The notes: a model not told the origin generated them from the letters alone. Numbered from the stretch's first letter, positions 45,763 to 58,460 are shown. The stretch is 64,000 bases of DNA from Capra hircus (GCF_001704415.2 NW_017189517.1:12349167-12413166), one strand, 5' to 3'. Numbers and translations are program-made.

Positions 45763-46972
45763 TTCAGTTCAGTCACTCAGTCATGTCCAACTCTTTGCAA
45801 CCTAATGGACTGAAACACTCCAGGCTTCCCTGTCCATCACCAACTCCCGGAGCTTGCTCAAACTCATGTCCATTGAGTCACTGATGCCATCCAATCATCT
45901 CATCCTCTGTCGTCCCCTTCTCCTCCCACCTTCAATCTTTCCCAGCATCAGGGTCTTTTCAAATGAGTCAGTTCTTCTCATCAGATGGCCAAAGTATTGA
46001 AGCTTCAGTTTCAACATCAGTCCTTCCAATGAATATTCAGGACTGATTTCCTTCAGGATGGACTGGTTGGATCTCTTTGCAGTCCAAGGGACTCTCAAGA
46101 GTCTTCTCCAACACCACAGTTCAAAAGCATCAATTTTTCGGTGCTCAGCTTTCTTTGTGGTCCAACTCTCACACCCATCCATGACTACTGGAAAAACTAT
46201 AGCTTTGACTAGATGGACCTTTGTTGACAAAGTAATGTCTCTGCTTTTTAATATGCTGTCTAGGTTGGTCATAGCTTTTCTTCCAAGAAAAGAGTGTCTT
46301 CACTTGCAGATGGTGGCTGCAGTCACCATCTGCAGTGATTTTGGAGCCCAAGAAAATGAAGTCTGTCCCTGTTTCCATTGTTTCCCCATTTATTTGCCAT
46401 AAAGTGATGGGATTGGACGCTGTGATCTTAGATTTTGAATGCTGAATTTTAAGCCAGCTTTTTCACTCTTCTCTTTCATTTTCATCAAGATGCTCTTTTA
46501 GTTCCTCTTCACTTTCTGCCATAAGGGTGGTGTCATCTGCATATCTGAGGTTATTGATATTTCTCTCAGCAGTCTTGATTCCAGCTTGTGCTTCATCCAG
46601 CCCAGCATTTCTCATGATGTACTCTGCGTATAAGTTAAATAAGCAGAATGACAATACACAGCCTTGATGTACTCCTTTCCCGATTTGGAACCAGTCCATT
46701 GTTCCATGTCCGGTTCTAATTGTTGCATCTTGACCTGCATACAGATTTCTCAGGAGGCAGGTAAGGTGGTCTGGTATTCCCATCTCAATTTTCCACAGTT
46801 TGTTGTGATCCACACAGTTAAAGGCTTTAGTATAGTCAATGAAGCAAAAGTAAATATTTTTCTGGAATCCTCCTGCTTTTTCTATGGTCCAAGTGATATT
46901 GGCAATTTGATCTCTGGTTCCTCTGCCTTTTCTAAATCCAGCTTGAACAGTGAAAAGTTCTTAGTTCACATA
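45763..46972 (-). mobile_element. BovB LINE, 1.2-kb 3' fragment
   Basis: Reverse BovB from the tail (ttcagtcactcagtcatg) into mid-RT. The minus strand shows MDHNKLWKIEMGIPDHLTCLL and LRYADDTTLMAE, the latter with the YADD-type RT active-site motif. Frames are broken between 46260 and 46480. A 10-bp target duplication with one mismatch (GTCCTGGTAG at 45753-45762, GTCCTGCTAG at 46973-46982) marks the ends. Confidence 0.9.
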
Positions 46973-46982
46973 GTCCTGCTAG

Positions 46983-49900
46983 TCATTCACTCAACAAATA
47001 TTTAACTTACTGTGTGACTGGGTGTGCGCTCATCTTGGATATTCAGATATAAATAGAAGAGACATGATACCCCTCTTGTGGAGCTTACAGCTTAGCATTC
47101 AACACTATTAGTCAAAACAGATTACAAGTCAATTATTATGCCAGACCATGCTAAATGCCACAAAGGAAATGTATAGATGAAAGTGATAAAGGATAACAAA
47201 GAGGAAATATTTAGAGTGAATAAGCAAGATTACTTTGGCAGGTGACATTTAAACTGCAACCTGAAGGATGAGAAGGAGCTAGTCCTGCAAAGAGGCAGTG
47301 CATCAGAGGAGAGAAGCAGCACATTTCAGGTACTCAATACATATTTGCTGATGAATTAGTTAATGACTGAGGGATATTGAAATGAATTCCTCTGTAGAGG
47401 CTTTTATCACATACAATCACTTGTAATGGAAAGACTCACTCTGATCTCTATGTTCACTATCTTGGATTTTCCTCTCTGGACAGCCTTGGACCATCAGCAG
47501 TCTAACGTCAGTCCTTGAACTGCTAGTCCTTTAGATTACAGCAGCTGCTTATAGCAGGGGGTGCCCCAACTCAGCCATTCACTCAGTTCTTAACAGGCTC
47601 CAATACATATGACCCAGCATCCTGCTCGTTGGCCTTGGGCAGCCTCCCAACCTGGCAACTCCTCTCTACGAGCTTTTTTTCCAGTGATAAATAAGCCTTT
47701 ATGTAACTTGTTAGGATGTTGTACTCTTTGATTTATATATCCTTTGAAAAACTTGAGAGCTGTAGGCATATCCTTAGATGTGATGAACTAGGCTGTTTGT
47801 GGTCATTTCTGTATAGAGTTTGATAGTGGACCCTTGGTCAGAAAGATAATCTGACAATTCTTTGAACCTCTCTTCCAAAGCTTATCACATACTGCCCTGA
47901 ATTTTATTTTGTGTGTATGTGCCTTTCTTATCTCCCTTACTGAACTATAAATATATTTTTTAGGGTAAAAGTGTGCTTTTTGGACATCTTCTGTCTCCTT
48001 TTATTGACTTGCTCATTGTGTGTTTGGATTAAATTTTTCCTGTGAGGATATGTTTTGGGACTTTATTCATTGAATTATATTCTTGGAAAAGCTTCACTTA
48101 AGTTCAAGGGCAGTTCATGGTGTAGTGGTTTTTGTGTGTGTGTGGTCCATCCATAATGTGGCTGTATTAGCCAGAAGTTAAGTCAGAAAATAGAACCACG
48201 GGTGTATATCTATCTATGAAGAGATTTGTTTTAGGAATTTGACATCACACAATCTTGGGAGCTCATTAAGCCATCTCTGTAAGGTGATTATCTTTGTCTG
48301 ATGCTGAGGTTTGAAGTCCACACGGCAGGCAGTTGAGAAGGAAAGATGGATGTAAAGCGGAGGAAAGCAAGAACGTGGTGGAACCCATGAGGATGGATTG
48401 AAATCCATGGCAGTGCTTGTTGCTTTGACCTTGATGTCATGGTTGTCCTGCAGAGGCCAGGACATTTTGTCACAAAGCTAAACACATGTACACCTGGTCC
48501 AGAAGTTGGAGAAGCTGAAGGAGGATACAGGGAAGAATGGAACAGTCATAGGTCCAGTCACATCCTCACACCTACAAAGTAAGCCAGCAGATACACAACA
48601 AAGTGTGCAGCATGGTTGCTGCTTCCTTTCTTCCCCCCACATCTCCCACAAGAATCTCTCTTGTGGACCACTCTAACTGAAACATCCAGGAAAGGGAATA
48701 CTGGGAAATGTAGTTTGATCTAGGCAAGTGGGTTGATTACAAAGCCAACCCAGTGACTTTGACGCAGCGCTCACTCCTTGGAACTTGTAAGCTATCAAAT
48801 GCTCCTTACTCGCTCACAGTAGAGAAATCTAACCTGTTTCCTTCAACCCTACTTGAGTGGGTCTGACTTCCCTGGTTGATTGACTCACCCTCATTGTACT
48901 CAGTCTCCAAACATTGTTACTCCCTTAAATATGTCATATTGTCACAGCCCTCAGAGAGATGCCTTTATGGATCTAGTAAGGTGATTTTCTTCTGCAGTGT
49001 TTAAACTGATTTTTAAAATTTGTTGCTGTTGTTTTTAAATGAGGGCCCTTCCTTGGATTGTTCTGCCTCTTACTAGTTCTTCAAGGGCTAGACAGTATCA
49101 TAAGGGAGTTGTTCAAAAATCAAACATAGACCTGCTATGTCTATGGGTAGATGATACTGTGAAATGAAATAGTACTTTTGTAAAGAATTTATTCTGGAAG
49201 TCACTTTCCTGACTTTCAGGATTTCTGGTTGAGTCTTTAGAGCCAATTGAGGCATTGAGGCAGTCCAGACAGGAGAGAGAAAAAAGGAGCAAGAAAGACA
49301 GAAGGAAGGAAACACAGTGGGTAAGCCTTGCTAGCATAGCCTTTCCCTTCCAGTTTGGCTGCTGGAAAGAGAAAAAAAGGAAGACAAGATGGTGATGGAC
49401 GCTTTGCAAGGTTTTAGCAGAGAGGATCTTGGCAGGTGGCCTTGAAGCAGAGAATGTGCAGTTCATAGATATGACCACAAGATGGTGCAGTAACCATGTA
49501 CGTTGTGTACCCTGGAGGGAGGGGATCAAGGCCCTCTAAATATTCAGCTTTGCTGTTTGTCCATATGGGGCCTAAGCATTGGGAAGATAGCAAATGTGGA
49601 AGGCAGCCAGGAAATTTGAATGTTTTACCAAATATTATCTGCCATCTTTGAAAATGAAGAAAACCTATTTACAGCCATGCTTGGCTCTGAAATCGTAGTG
49701 ACGAGTAGTGGGTATGCAAATCTGTCAGCCAATTATGAGCGCTTCACTTTTGTCAGTTACACGGCAAGCTAATAAACTGTGACATAAACTGGCACGTTTC
49801 ATACAACACATTCTGTTGCCATTGGGCGTATTTGATGTGCTATGAGGCGGAATGGGACACAGAGTTTTTGTCCCTCTAAACATAGACTTTTCTCTTGAGG

Positions 49901-50241
49901 CCTGGATGATGAATTTCATTGTATCCTCCTTAAATCCTGTATCCTCCTTAAATCCCATACAGGACATTGAAATAACAGTGGTTTAGGATGACTTAAGAGT
50001 TTCAATGCAAGTAATTGTTGCTGTCTCATCTGCTTGGGGCTCAACGAAGGTAGATTGGTTCACAGAACCCATTAGCAGCATAATTCCTAAACGTAGGCAT
50101 ATGATGTGGAGGGCCTAGCTAAAATGTTATGAAATATAGGATTTTGAAGTGAGTGTAAACTATCTTTAAGTGCTTTAGAAAAGAATGCATAACTCAACAG
50201 GTAAAACCTGGCTCACCTTTAATCTATATACTGGTCAGAGA

Positions 50242-50244
<3 letters not shown>
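46983..50244. other. Intergenic stretch, ancient repeats only
   Basis: No gene. 46990-47345 resembles the unnamed ancient repeat also seen at 28440. 48165-48430 resembles an old L1M-type 3' end (gccagaagttaagtcagaaaatagaacc). The rest is unique-looking. Confidence 0.45.

Positions 50245-50274
<30 letters not shown>
50245..50274. repeat. (TG)n microsatellite
   Basis: About 15 TG units directly abutting a reverse Bov SINE. Confidence 0.95.
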
Positions 50275-50275
<1 letters not shown>

Positions 50276-50492
50276 ACGCGTTAGTTGCTTAGTTTCCATT
50301 GTATTTGACTCTTTGCAATCCCATGGACTATAGCCCTCCAGGCTCCTATGTCCATGGAAGTCTCCAGGCAAGAATACTGGAGTGGGTTCCCACTCCCTTC
50401 TCCAGGGCATCTTCCCAACCCAGGGATCCAGCCCGGGTCTCCTGCATTGCAGCCAGATTCTTTACTAACATCTGAGTCACCAGAGAAGCCCG
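50275..50492 (-). mobile_element. Bov-tA SINE
   Basis: Reverse full-length copy (gttagttgcttagtttcc ... cctgcattgcagccagattctttac ... gagtcaccagagaagcccg). Confidence 0.9.
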
Positions 50493-50659
50493 TTCAGACA
50501 TTAGCTTTATGTATATAACAGAGAATGCAATTGCAACTAACTTTATTCTATTCAAAAATAAAACAATTTAAAACTGGAATTTAAAAAATTGTTGGGTTTC
50601 TACACAGAAAATCCTATAGGAAGATAATTTTAAGATGTTACAAAAGATAAAGACACGTG

Positions 50660-51480
50660 ACAGTTTAGAAGAAAATAACTATACCATATGTAACAAAGGG
50701 TTGATATCCATAATTACAAAGAACTAATATAAAACCGATAAGGAAAAGATATGCCAACAGCCAAATGAATAAAGGTCCTTGAACAAGAAATTCACAGAAG
50801 AAATACAAATCCTTAATAACATATGAACAAGTGCTCGATCTCACTGCATAATGCAGAAGAGTCCTTAAGTACTGGTAACGGGGAAATGCAAATCCAAAGA
50901 ACATAGCATTTTTTTTTTTTTTTGGCCTCTCAGATATGGGGAAAAAAGGATAATATCCAGGGTTGTTAAGGGTATATCGGAAGAGATACTCTCATATACT
51001 CTTGAGAGTAAATTGTAACAGGAATGACAATTTAACTGCTTCTATCAAAACTTCTAATGTGTATGCCAAGAAATTCCACTTAAAAATTTTTTATTGTGGT
51101 AAAAGTTACATAATATAAAACATACTCTTTTAACCACATTTATCTGTACATTTTAGTGACACTAACAGTCACATCGTCCTGCAACCCTCACCATCATCCA
51201 GCTCCTGAGTTTTTCACCTTCCTGAACTGAGTCTCTGTCCCCGTTCCCCCTCTCCCGGTCCCTGGCATCTACAAATATACTAAGAAATTCCACTCTTAGG
51301 AATGTCTCCTATCCTATAGAAATACTCAATATGTGTCCACATTTGTGCATATAAAGATGGTCATCACAGCATTGTTTATGCTGGAAAAGATAGAAAACAA
51401 TCCAATTGTCTGTCAATTAGGCCAGTGGCTAAAGAAACTGGCGTGTCCATACTATGAGATATGCAGTTGTTAAAAGGATT
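50660..51480 (+). mobile_element. Old L1 LINE (ORF2 3' region), interrupted
   Basis: Forward L1 ORF2-end text: caaagggttgatatccataattacaaagaac, aattcacagaagaaatacaaatcc, gggaaatgcaaatcc. It continues after an internal insert with tcctatagaaatactcaatatgtg and agcattgtttatgctggaaaag. Highly decayed. An A/T run sits at 50910-50925. Confidence 0.7.
51081..51281 (-). mobile_element. Nested L1M-type 3' fragment with 13-bp target duplication
   Basis: Text ttattgtggtaaaagttacataa ... atcgtcctgcaaccctcaccatc matches an old L1M 3' end read in reverse. The duplication AAGAAATTCCACT (51068-51080, 51282-51294) is perfect and splits the host L1 cleanly. Confidence 0.75.
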
Positions 51481-53030
51481 AGGACAGAACCGTATGTACT
51501 GACATGAGCCAATCCCAGTCAATATAGTTAAAAAGGGTGTGTGTTTGTGTGTGTGTGTGTAAATATACAGAAACAGATCTACTAATGCTGATGAGCTCTA
51601 GCTCTGTGGAGGGGATTTGGATTGAGATGTGAAGGAACGCTTTCACATTTTGCTTTATATACTGCTTTCTATGTGTTGAATAAGCAGGTATTAACATGTT
51701 GTTTAGTTGCTAAATTGTGGCCGACAATTTGTGACCCCATGGATTGCAGCCTGCCAGGCTCCTATGTCCACAGTATTTCCCAGGCAAGAATACTGGAGTG
51801 GGTTGCCATTTCCTTTCCCGATCAATGAATTATGAAATTTAAAAACACGTTTATTTTTAAAGATATTATGAGAATTAGAAAAGTTACAACCTCTCACCTC
51901 AGAGTTTCACAGGTGCCCAAATAATCCTCAATAACAAATGAAAAAGTGAAGACTTACATAAGGCAGAGATTAACAACTGTGTGCTCCTAATGCCTCTTAT
52001 TTTTGCTCCTTTCAGGTCCACAGAATTTGCTTTTATTACAAGCTCTTCCTGGCTGTCATCTGGCAGTGACCCTCCAAGGGACAATAAGAGGGACTGGGAT
52101 GAGGACCAAGAGGATTGGTTAGAAAAGCACGTTTTTCTCTCCTTCGACCTATGTTGCTGTAACTCACTGAAGAATCTTTTCCTCCTTACTTTTTGTGTCT
52201 TTTCTTATTTTAGGGCTTTCCAAATTGTGCTTCTACACAATCATGCAGTTTTTAGTACTCATCGTTAGAATTCCATGATCTGGTTAGATCTGGACTTTTG
52301 TAAAACTATTCCAATGTGCTTTTTCTGGGAAATTGTCACTTTAGCCAACTCTATTTCTTGCTCTCCCACCTCTTCTTACTTCCTAGGGACTAAAAAAAAA
52401 AAATGACATAATCCATTCTGGGATCCATGGAATTGCTCCACACTTTCCTCGTGATCACCTGGGGCCTTCTATCATGGTTTTTGATTTGTTTTAAAAAATA
52501 TTTTTTTTGCCTTCTTCAGCTGCATTTTGTTGAGTGTTTTTGATTTCTGAGTATATGCTTTTGCACCAGGTAGCATCCATCAAGGCTACATCCGCAATCA
52601 ACTCCTTAACTATTTACCCTCAGAGGAAAATTTGCTATGATGAATGCTGTCCATTTTAGCTGATTAGTTCACCTTCTTTGCTGAGTGGTCGCGTTAAATA
52701 CACTCCTGAGGCATATTTCGCAATTTGTGCCCTGGTGCAGTTTTTTCCAACAGGTATATAGATTGCTGGTCACACATCACCATCAGATTTTGACCTGCAG
52801 TTATATTTGTAAATGACTTTTCAGCCTTTTCCACTACTTCCCTTGATCTGTATATCTATAAAGAACTCCTTTTCTGAGATCCGTATCATTTATGTATGTT
52901 CCACTTTAACTCTCTATGACCTCCTCTTTGCTTTATCCTAGAAGATAATAAGTGTCAAAGACTAGTATCCTCCTCTGTCCATTTTTCATATACTCTTCTA
53001 GATCTATTTTCTTTTGTTGGAGGAGGTTAA
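51295..53030. other. Intergenic stretch with one truncated SINE
   Basis: The end of the old L1 runs to about 51480, a short (TG)n lies at 51536-51560, and a truncated reverse Bov-A at 51699-51822. 51830-53030 shows no gene. The part after 52560 may belong to the ancient LINE that follows. Confidence 0.4.
51699..51822 (-). mobile_element. Bov-A SINE, truncated
   Basis: Only the BovB-derived unit is present (gttgtttagttgctaaattgtgg ... gaatactggagtgggttgccatttcc). The tRNA head is missing. Confidence 0.85.
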
Positions 53031-53551
53031 AAATAGCTACCATTTATTATGTAATCTCTGGGATGAAAATCTTCATTACTGAATTTTTCTGTAATGAGCA
53101 GGCGTATTTGTCTTCTACCCAGTAAGTATTGATGAAAATATTAAATAGCATCAGCATTAGGTCAGTTCCTTGAGAAACACAATACAGCGGGCTTCCTTGC
53201 CTCTGGTTCTTTTTGAACTATCAAAAAGTAGTTTGTCAATATCATCCTCTAGTGCCAATTGTATATGGTCTGAACCATATTTTTCAAGCTAGTTAATAAG
53301 TAGGTCATGGCCAGGAGCAGAAACAAAAGCCTTTCTAAGGTCAATACATATTATGTTGTTTGCTACCCAAAATCCATTAGGCTTGTCATCCGTTACCAAC
53401 AAAAATTATGTTGTTCAGCAGGGTTTTTTTCCTTTCATAATGTAGTATCAATAGTTATTCAGCTCCCTGTGCTCTTCCTACCTATCTTTTAACTTTTATT
53501 GTGAAATTATTTTTTAAATGTTGTCCTGTGAGTAAGATTAGGTTTATCTTT

Positions 53552-53584
53552 CGACACGACTGAGCGACTGAACTGAACTGAACT
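53552..53584 (+). mobile_element. Ultra-short BovB (or Bov SINE) 3' tail
   Basis: Only the last 33 bases of the element are present: cgacacgactgagcgactg followed by (AACTG)n. It is isolated within older sequence. Confidence 0.8.
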
Positions 53585-53828
53585 TCGTGTCTATGTTGAC
53601 TCTACCCTTTCTTGGAAGGTAGGTGGTGTCTTTGTCTTTCTTATGGTCTCCAGGAAACTTTCAAGAATTTCCAAACATGGTACACTAGTTCATCAAAGAA
53701 TCTAGATGATTCTTTAAACATTTTAGGATGAAAGTCCTAAGATACTGTTTTGAATTCTCAATCTCAACTATGATTGTTCAGTTTTAAATCACAGAGATTT
53801 AAGCAGCCCATGTTGCCTGCTGTGACTT

Positions 53829-53854
53829 TGTGTGTGTGTGTGGGTGTGGGTGTG
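53829..53854. repeat. (TG)n microsatellite, interrupted
   Basis: TG units with GGTGTG interruptions. Confidence 0.85.
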
Positions 53855-54564
53855 TACACTAAAGTTTCCTTTGACTTTAGTGTCATGTTTTCGATTACCT
53901 CCCCACACACTCAAAGAACCACACTACTTCCTTTTCCTTTTGTATCATATGCATTATTTTCCTGTGCATCAGTTGCTAGCAAGATCTTATTCCTTGCTTT
54001 CACTCTCCTCGTGTAGCTGTTTCAAGTCTTTTATGGACTGGAGAAAGGTATTAAATAAATCTACTTCCTCAATGTCCTCACAGATAGTTTTGTTCAAATC
54101 TGATTATGCCAAGGACTGCAACTGTTATCTCCTGGAAATAGCACTGGGGATGGGGCTAATGCTCGAGAAAGCCTCTTCTGATCCTACAGTGGGGTTTCGC
54201 ATCCAGACTTTAAATGTGTAATCTCTAGTTATGTAAACCCCACGCCTTCTCTCTATATAGTACAATGTCTTTTATTTATCTTTTTAAAATAAATATATAA
54301 TGGGAACTTATTCTCTGCTGCTTAGATTCCCCCCCAACTTTGTATCATGATTCTTTTTTCACTAACATAAGTGTACAAATTACAAAAGTAACTTTGTGCA
54401 TGCAGGCAGACCGTCAAACCCATCTTCATATTATGCTGGACAAAAAAGAGAAAAAACAAAAAGCAAAACCTCTTACTGGAAATTTTCTCTTCTCATTTTT
54501 GCTTCCTATCAGCTTTGGTGGGAAAAGTACAGCAATACTATTGTAATCAATATTAGCTAACTTT

Positions 54565-54690
54565 TATTGAGTGTGTACTATGAACATGCCCTTGAGCTGT
54601 TTTAACCAGTTAACCCCTACGTTATACCTGGAGTAAATGGAAGTTCAGAGAAGTTAAGTGATTGGCCCGAAGTCACACAGGTAAAGACTG
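54565..54690 (-). repeat. MIR-like ancient SINE
   Basis: Reverse MIR core: tttattgagtgtgtactatgaac ... ggaagttcagagaagttaagtgattggcccgaagtcacacagg. Confidence 0.7.
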
Positions 54691-54718
54691 ACATGGTTGG
54701 CCACTCTCTCGGTCGCCC

Positions 54719-54719
<1 letters not shown>

Positions 54720-54757
<38 letters not shown>
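54720..54757. repeat. (TG)n microsatellite
   Basis: About 18 TG units at the edge of an L1 copy. Confidence 0.95.
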
Positions 54758-54758
<1 letters not shown>

Positions 54759-55345
54759 CTTTATTTTTGTGGTTATTTATTTTTTTTACTTTGCAATACT
54801 GTATTGGTTTTGTCATACATTGACATGAATCCGCCACGGCTGTACATGAGTTCCCAATCCTGAAACCCCCCTCCCACCACCCGCCCCATATCATCTCTCT
54901 GGATCATCCCAGTGCACCAGCCCCAAGCATCCTGTATCCTGTATTGAACCTAGACTGGCGATTCATTTCTTACATGATAGTATACATGTTTCAATGCCAT
55001 TCTCCCAAATCATCCCACCCTCTCCCTCTCCCACACAGTCCAAAAGTCTGTTCTATACATCTGTGTCTCTTTAAGATGATTCATGTAGACAGCAAAGTGA
55101 TTCAGTTATACACACACACACGTATATAGTATTCTTTGTCAAATTCTTCTGCATTTTAGGGTATTACAAGATATTGAGGATAGTTCCCTGTGCTATACAC
55201 TAGGACCTTGCTTTTTTTTTTTAATCTATTATATATATATAGTAGTGTGTATCTGTTAACCCCAAGCTCATAATATATCTCTTCCTCCCCCACCCCCGTT
55301 AACCCCTTTGGTAACCATAAATTTGTCTTCTGTGTCTGTGAGGTA
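54758..55345 (-). mobile_element. L1 LINE 3' region (ruminant type)
   Basis: Reverse L1 text: tactttgcaatactgtattggttttgtcatac, ccgccacggctgtacatgag, ttccctgtgctatacactaggaccttg, taaccataaatttgtc. Confidence 0.8.
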
Positions 55346-55699
55346 GGCCACTGTTTACTAGACTGGAGTTGGGTAGTCTGAAGGTCTGAGATAAGATTTT
55401 TGACATTTTATTGTCCAGTAAATTAGCATCCATATTACAATTTGTGCCATATTAAATTCTGTCAAATAGAATATTTTAAATAAAGAGTATTGTCTTTTAT
55501 AAAAATTATATGTTCATATTAGAAAATTCAGGAAAAAATTCATACCTGAATCCCACCATTTTACTATATTACCTTTCAATCTTTCTTCTATGCAGACTTT
55601 TTCTTATGATTTGTTTGCACGTTATTTTGCCATTTTAATTTTCTTTTTAGTTTTTGTTTTTTATTTTTAATTGGAGGATAATCCCTTTTCAATACTGTG
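55346..55699. other. Old L1-like sequence between two insertions
   Basis: 55480-55620 and the stretch after 56230 look like one decayed L1M-type repeat. 55640-55699 (tttttaattggaggataatccc) is L1 in reverse, and a BovB begins at 55700. Confidence 0.45.
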
Positions 55700-56232
55700 T
55701 TCAGTTCAGTTCAGCTCATTTCAGTTGCTCAGTCATGTCCGACTCTTTGCGACCCCATGAATCGCAGCACGCCAGGCCTCCCTGTCCATCACCAACTCCC
55801 GGAGTCCACCCAGACTCACGTCCATCGAGTCGGTGATGCCATCCAGCCATCTCATCCTCTGTCGTCCCCTTCTCCTCCTGCCCCCAATCCCTCCCAGCAT
55901 CAGGGTCTTTTCCAGTGAGTCAACTCTTCTCATGAGGTGGCCAAAGTACTGGAGTTCCAGCTTTAGCATCATTCCTTCCAAAGAAATGCCAGGGCTGATC
56001 TCCTTCAGAATGGACTGGTTGGATCTCCTTGCAGTTCAAGGGATTCTCAAGAGTCTTCTCCAACACCACAGTTCAAAGGCATCAATTCTTTGGTGCTCAG
56101 CTTTCTTCACAGTCCAACTCTCACATCCATACATGACTACTGGAAAAAACATAGCCTTGACTAGACGAACCTTAGTTGGCAAAGTAATGTCTCTGCTTTT
56201 GAATATACTATCTAGATTGGTCATAACTTTTC
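55700..56232 (-). mobile_element. BovB LINE, 3' fragment
   Basis: Reverse BovB starting ttcagttcagttcagctc. Minus-strand frames with MYGCESWTVKKAEHQRIDAFELW and RQRMRWLDGITDSMD are open over most of the length, so this is a fairly young copy. Confidence 0.9.
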
Positions 56233-56947
56233 TGCCATATATCAACATGTTTGTTTTACATGATTGTGAAAATACTGTACATGTAATTTTGCAAAGGTTA
56301 AAATATTATCTTTAAAGCATAAACATTTTCCCCATTGTGTTCTTTTTTAAAGGTTATTTAGCAATTGAATGACTGCAATCTATAACCTACTTAGCCTTTT
56401 CCATATAATTTAGCATATAGGCTGTTTCCTTTTCCATTATTATAAATATTGCTGTAATTAAGGTCTCCATTGATAAAGCTCTGGTGTGTATTTGAAATGA
56501 TTTCACAGAAATGAAATTACTAGATCAAAGAATGTGAACCTTTTTAAAGTTTTGGATGAATGTCTAAACTGATTTCTGAGCTGGTTGTTATCAATCAACA
56601 TTCTCAGAGCTTTAGAGACAGATACTGTACATGAAATATTTCCTGAAGGTAGGCCTGAATTTTCATTATTTAATTAATCTGTAGAATCATAGAAGGTTCA
56701 AGTCATGAACCTGGGATGCTGGGAATTATATATGCAAATATTTATTTATACAGACAGAAACACAGAAAGATTGTGATTCATGAAAATTCTATGTGGAGTT
56801 AGAAGAAGAGCCAGGATTGGAATAAGGACATTTGACTTCAGTTAGATTTTTTTTTCCCACTACTGTTTCACCTATTCCCATTTTGAATCTTGTTGCATTT
56901 TCCATCTTATGAAGATCCCATGAGTATTTACATGTTTAGAAAGGGTT
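56233..56947. other. Old L1M-like sequence
   Basis: Text such as tttcacagaaatgaaattactagatcaaagaatgtg is typical of L1M remnants. No gene. Confidence 0.45.
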
Positions 56948-56957
56948 ATAGAAACAG

Positions 56958-57185
56958 TGTACATGTGTGTTCAGTCATTTCATTCATGTCTGACTCTCTG
57001 TGCCCCCATGCGGTTGTAGCCCACCAGGCTCCTCTGTCCATGGGATTTCCCAGGCAAGAATACTAGAGTGGGTTGCCATGCCCTCCTCCAGGGGATCTTC
57101 CTGACCCAGGAATCGAACCTGTGTCTTCCACATCTTCTGCACTGGTCCACGGGTTCTTTACCCCTAACGCCACCTGGGAAGCCCG
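56958..57185 (-). mobile_element. Bov-tA SINE
   Basis: Reverse copy with target duplication ATAGAAACAG / ATAGAAAGAG (56948-56957, 57186-57195, one mismatch). The tRNA head (gacccaggaatcgaacctgtg ... cacctgggaagccc) is diverged. Confidence 0.9.
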
Positions 57186-57824
57186 ATAGAAAGAGGACGG
57201 AGCCTAAATCACAGACATGGATTAGTGGTGGTGGAGCACCTGGCCCCAGTGAAGGAAATATTTTGGACAAGGAGGTTTTCCTGGTCATGTCCAGTTGCAC
57301 CCTATCAAGGGCCACCACCTCTGCTGACACACAAGACCAACTGTATTCAGAAATGGTTCAGAGAGAAGCTCCACCCTGCTCTTCCAATATCAGGCAGTCC
57401 AGTCAGTCATTTTCCTGGGCTTGCTCTGGGGCATCTCAGAAATAGAAAACACAGTTCTGCCCTCAGAGATCTAACAGTGGAATGGAGAAGGCAAGAATTG
57501 TGTTTATCAGGAAATGAAAGAGATGTTAGGTTCTGTGGTGTGTATAACTCAGGCTTCAGGGAAATTTTACGATGGGGGTATGTGGAGAAGGTTCTGCATA
57601 GGAGTTGAGCAAAGCAAGTCTTTAACATATGGGCAATGTGGATGAGCTGTCAGGGAGAAGTCGTTCTTCCTTTAACTAGCTAAGAGGGTATGGGTGGCCT
57701 GCAGTGAGGATCTAGCTTTGGTCAGGAGGAGGCTTAGGTTAGAGGGAAAGGGGATTCGAGAATACTTGAGAACATCTGGTCCAGCTACGTAATTGGCTAG
57801 ATAATAACCACAGAAAACCTTTAT

Positions 57825-58050
57825 ATCACTCTTACCAAGTACTGTTCTAAGTCCTTTACAGATACTGAGTCATTTAATCTTTATTAATGCTTATAATCAT
57901 TATCCCATTCTACAGATGGGAAAACTCAGACATGCAGAGATTCATTAACTAGCACAGGGTCACAGAGCTAATAAGTGGAGTTGCAGTATTTGAACCCAAG
58001 CAGTTTGGCAACAGAGTCCATATTCTTAATGCCAACATTGTTCTGCCTTA
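57825..58050 (-). repeat. MIR-like ancient SINE
   Basis: Reverse MIR: aagtactgttctaagtcctttacag, ttatcccattctacagatggg, cacagggtcacagagctaataagtgg. Confidence 0.75.
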
Positions 58051-58249
58051 CATGCAGGAGAGAAAGCTGAGGCTCAGAGAAGGAAAATGGTCCACCTTCC
58101 CGAGAACAGCCTTTAAAGCTGTGTGAGACTTGCACCCTGCTTCTTCCTGGAGCCTAGTTTCTCTCACTCCCCAGCTGTACCTCCACCACAATGAATAGTC
58201 CCCAAACTCACCGTGGCTTTTCATGTCTCAAAGGAGGGCTTCAACAGAG

Positions 58250-58460
58250 CAGAAGGAATCTGGGCTTTGGAGCCAGCATGCCTGGGCTCTTCAGTTCCAG
58301 CTTTACCATGTACACAACTCTACGGAACCTATGACATCTCAGTTTGCTCACCTGTAAAATATGCATAATGATTTCTACTTTACAGACTGGTGTGGCGATA
58401 TGAAATAACACATCAAAAGTACATCGTATGGTACCTACAATATAGCAGGTCATCAAAGGT
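58250..58460 (+). repeat. MIR ancient SINE
   Basis: Forward MIR: gaatctgggctttggagccagcatgcctggg ... cagtttgctcacctgtaaaatatgc. Confidence 0.7.

Larger units (their letters stand above)
53030..54230 (-). mobile_element. Ancient CR1/L3-like LINE reverse-transcriptase relic
   Basis: On the minus strand around 53350-53160 the frame reads CIDLRKAFVSAPGHDLLIN, a stop, then LEKYGSDHIQLALEDDIDKLL. This is the pattern of the RT domain 'LDxxKAFDxVPHxxLLxKLxxYG' of CR1-clade LINEs. Similar but weaker matches extend to about 54220. Stops and shifts are frequent. A 33-bp BovB tail is inserted at 53552-53584. Confidence 0.5.

Noticed and set aside
57225..57608. Overlapping 125- and 127-codon plus-strand open frames
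   Set aside because: They start within a SINE or its flank and have no coding signature.
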